A stretch of 17,249 nt of DNA from positions 1 through 17,249 of the forward strand of contig SKOQ01000168.1 in assembly GCA_007119985.1 (NCBI GenBank), read 5' to 3'. Source of the stretch: Marinospirillum sp. GTDB taxonomy: Bacteria; Pseudomonadota; Gammaproteobacteria; Pseudomonadales; Halomonadaceae. Below the pieces are notes generated by a model. The model worked only from the letters and a program-made list of their open reading frames with translations. It was not told the origin of the DNA and did no database searches. Within the stretch, counting starts at the first letter, position 1. Every line of letters starts with the position of its first letter. This document shows positions 15,771 through 17,249 of the stretch, piece after piece. A program made the position numbers and the translations under genes.

Positions 15771-15799
15771 TTTATACCTGCTGGATGAGTAAAAGTCTA
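15771..15799 (-). promoter_or_regulatory. Predicted sigma70 promoter of mrp operon 2
   Basis: On the minus strand TAGACT (15799-15794; 4 of 6 matches to -35) and TATAAA (15776-15771; 5 of 6 matches to -10) are separated by exactly 17 bases. This gives a start about 15764 and a leader of about 100 bases to the mrpAB start. It is the best promoter-like pair in the 205-base gap. Confidence 0.5.
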
Positions 15800-15813
15800 T
15801 TGCTCCCTTTGTC

Positions 15814-15841
15814 GCACTTGACCTACAGAGCAGTCAAGCAC
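15814..15841. promoter_or_regulatory. Inverted repeat upstream of the mrp operon 2 promoter
   Basis: CTTGAC (15817-15822) and GTCAAG (15833-15838) form a dyad with a 10-base spacer, extendable to a 9-bp RNA stem with two G-U pairs. Its centre lies about 63 bases before the predicted start of operon 2, a usual position for an activator site. Alternatively it is a 3' hairpin of the methyltransferase mRNA, since it starts 27 bases after that stop codon. It has no T-run. Confidence 0.3.
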
Positions 15842-15867
15842 CCTACTGAACAGGTGAGATCAGCAGA

Positions 15868-16575
15868 CTAAAAGAGGCGAGCCAACAAAGCTGTCACTGC
15901 CGTTTCAACACGCAGAATACGCTCTCCCAACTGGACAGGTGTAAAGCCTGCGGCGACCAGCTGCTCGATTTCGTAATCCACAAACCCCCCCTCTGGTCCG
16001 ATAGCCAAGGTCACAGGCTCGCTAAGGCCACGTGGACAACTGGCATAAGGGCCGGGGTGGGCGACCAGACGCAAAGAGTCTTGGCTTAAGGCAGGTAAGC
16101 GATCCTCGACAAAGGGTTTAAAGCGCGTTTCAAGATGCACCTGCGGCAGATGGGTATCGCGGGCCTGCTCCAAACCGAGCAGTAAATGCTGGTGGATTTT
16201 TTCAGGTTTCAACTCGGGTGATTGCCAGAAGCTTTTTTCAACTCGCGCGGTATGTAACAGATGGATGTCTTTCACACCCAAAGCAGCGACATGCTCTAGG
16301 CTGCGTGCCAACATGCGCGGACGCGGCAAGGCTAAAAGAAGGCGCAGTGGCAAGGGCTCAGGAGACGCCCGATCCAGTTTTAATCTCACACGGGTTGCAT
16401 CAGGGCTGTGCTCGATGACTTCAGCCTCACCTTGCAAGCCATTGAGCACGCCCGCGCGGAGCCGATCACCCTGCTGAACTTGATTGACTTGGCGAAGGTG
16501 CAGGTGGCGGCGATCAGCCAACAGCGCCTCACCTTGCGGGTTGACTTCATCTGCATTGAGCAGCAGAAGATTCAC
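15868..16575 (-). CDS. RsmE-family 16S rRNA m3U1498 methyltransferase (divergent branch)
   Basis: A 235-residue SPOUT-class (trefoil-knot, SAM-dependent) methyltransferase of the RsmE family, whose classical member methylates N3 of U1498 in 16S rRNA. The knot motifs are intact: AIGPEGGF (191-198) and QLGERILRVETAVTALLARL (215-234). The middle region (RPRMLARSLEHVAALGV, then RVEKSFWQSPEL and LLLGLEQARDTHLP) differs from canonical E. coli-like RsmE and resembles a branch I recall from Pseudomonas genomes. It could therefore be a paralogue with a different target, and I withhold the symbol. The start is GTG at 16575, 5 bases after the upstream gene, with only a weak GGGTAG ribosome site, suggesting translational coupling. 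Confidence 0.85.
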   Translation of the reverse strand: MNLLLLNADEVNPQGEALLADRRHLHLRQVNQVQQGDRLRAGVLNGLQGEAEVIEHSPDATRVRLKLDRASPEPLPLRLLLALPRPRMLARSLEHVAALGVKDIHLLHTARVEKSFWQSPELKPEKIHQHLLLGLEQARDTHLPQVHLETRFKPFVEDRLPALSQDSLRLVAHPGPYASCPRGLSEPVTLAIGPEGGFVDYEIEQLVAAGFTPVQLGERILRVETAVTALLARLF

Positions 16576-16580
16576 GCGGA

Positions 16581-17039
16581 CTACCCGAACAAACAGGCGT
16601 GCGGCGTATTATTCGCGATGGCCTGCTGCAAAAAAGCCTCTAAGGCCTGTCGTTCCAGCTCAGCCATCTTGGCCAAACCCAGCGTTACATGAAACTCTTT
16701 TTGTGAATAGCGGCGACAGGATTTCACCTGAAGCTGGGCCAGAATCTCATGCTCAGCATCCAATAAAAGATGGGCCGTAAGTTCAACCTTCTCATCAGGG
16801 CGATGATGGGCCGTGCGGGGGACAATCTTAGGAATATCCGCCGCTTGGCAGCGTAAACGCAATAACTCATTAGAAAGTTCGAAGGCTTCAGTAGTAAACA
16901 CATCACCCTCAACATCAAAGCGAACCTGAAAATTCAAACTCAATAGAGGATAGCGTTGGCGACGTGTCGATGACACCGCACCTGACAGAGCATGCAAAGA
17001 AGCAGGGACAGGTGTCGCAGAAAACTGGGCTTGTGACAT
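16581..17039 (-). CDS. Small PilZ-like domain protein (tentative)
   Basis: A 152-residue soluble protein without signal peptide or membrane segment. A basic TRRQRYPLLSL stretch (about 25-35) leads into alternating beta-strand sequence, then ELSNELLRL at about 54-62, RRYSQKEFHVTLGL near 108-121, and a C-terminal helix. This layout resembles PilZ domains (RxxxR, then D/NxSxxG). Both c-di-GMP motifs are degenerate: the arginine spacing is off and the glycine of the second is absent. If it is PilZ, it may not bind the nucleotide. I chose ATG at 17039 for its GAGGAAA ribosome site; an in-frame ATG 14 codons upstream lacks one. It is followed by the RsmE-like gene after 5 bases, probably one operon. 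Confidence 0.55.
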   Translation of the reverse strand: MSQAQFSATPVPASLHALSGAVSSTRRQRYPLLSLNFQVRFDVEGDVFTTEAFELSNELLRLRCQAADIPKIVPRTAHHRPDEKVELTAHLLLDAEHEILAQLQVKSCRRYSQKEFHVTLGLAKMAELERQALEAFLQQAIANNTPHACLFG

Positions 17040-17229
17040 AATCTTTCCTCGATAGGTTTCTGACCAAAAGCAAGCGCGCAATCAGTGAGAAACCTTATTG
17101 TAATGATATCTGATGGCAAGATTCTACCTATCTCTACAATAGAAGGTGTAAAGTCCGGTGATAAAAAGTAGTCTTTTACTGATCCACCCCCTGATTGGCA
17201 CCGATACAGCAATATAAAGGAGATGATTT
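17040..17229. promoter_or_regulatory. Divergent intergenic region with -10-like boxes on both strands
   Basis: This 190-base gap separates the minus-strand PilZ-like gene from a plus-strand gene start. TACAAT occurs on the plus strand at 17135-17140 and on the minus strand at 17102-17097. Each is a good -10 box but lacks a recognisable -35 at normal spacing. The region presumably holds two back-to-back promoters. Confidence 0.3.
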
Positions 17230-17249
17230 ATGCGCTTGTGCACTCACCT
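17230..17249 (+). CDS. Start of a divergently transcribed gene (truncated by window end)
   Basis: An excellent AAAGGAG ribosome site (17216-17222) is followed after seven bases by ATG at 17230 (MRLCTH...), which remains open to the window end. Another ATG at 17223, in a different frame, is too close to the ribosome site. Only six full codons are visible, so the product cannot be identified. Confidence 0.5.

Overview
The window looks like chromosomal DNA from a gammaproteobacterium, plausibly an aquatic, salt- or alkali-tolerant member of the Oceanospirillales. This rests on gene content and moderate GC only; there is no rRNA or other marker to fix the taxon. There are no mobile elements, CRISPR arrays, tRNAs or rRNAs, and no intergenic stretch exceeds about 235 bases.

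Layout. (1) 179-6049, plus strand: a complete seven-gene Mrp cation/proton antiporter operon (mrpABCDEFG) with separate mrpA and mrpB. It is tightly packed with 4-8 bp overlaps and closed by a strong intrinsic terminator. (2) 6169-8163, minus strand: a soluble chemoreceptor with FIST-N and FIST-C sensory domains in front of a canonical chemotaxis signalling hairpin. (3) 8398-9783, minus strand: a DASH-type cryptochrome/photolyase. (4) 9881-15662, minus strand: a second complete Mrp operon of the other architecture, with mrpA and mrpB fused (gene order AB-C-D-E-F-G). (5) 15868-17039, minus strand: an RsmE-family rRNA methyltransferase of the divergent Pseudomonas-like branch, with a small PilZ-like protein gene upstream. 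(6) From 17230, plus strand: the first few codons of a divergently transcribed gene.

How the parts fit. Both Mrp sets encode all subunits of a hetero-oligomeric, proton-motive-force-driven Na+(K+)/H+ antiporter. The charged residues of the MrpA ion path are kept in both, so both are probably functional. They differ in A/B fusion, in MrpD charged residues, in MrpC loop length and in MrpG tail, so they are two subfamilies and not a recent duplication. The two operons point towards each other, with the chemoreceptor and cryptochrome genes between them. The cryptochrome gene follows mrpG2 on the same strand after 97 bases containing two hairpins and no clear terminator, so it may be read partly from the Mrp2 transcript.

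The unusual feature is the juxtaposition: two subfamilies of a large ion-pump complex flanking a cytoplasmic FIST chemoreceptor and a blue-light flavoprotein. Each component belongs to a known family. I see no clearly new system, but the arrangement and several regulatory dyads merit a check.
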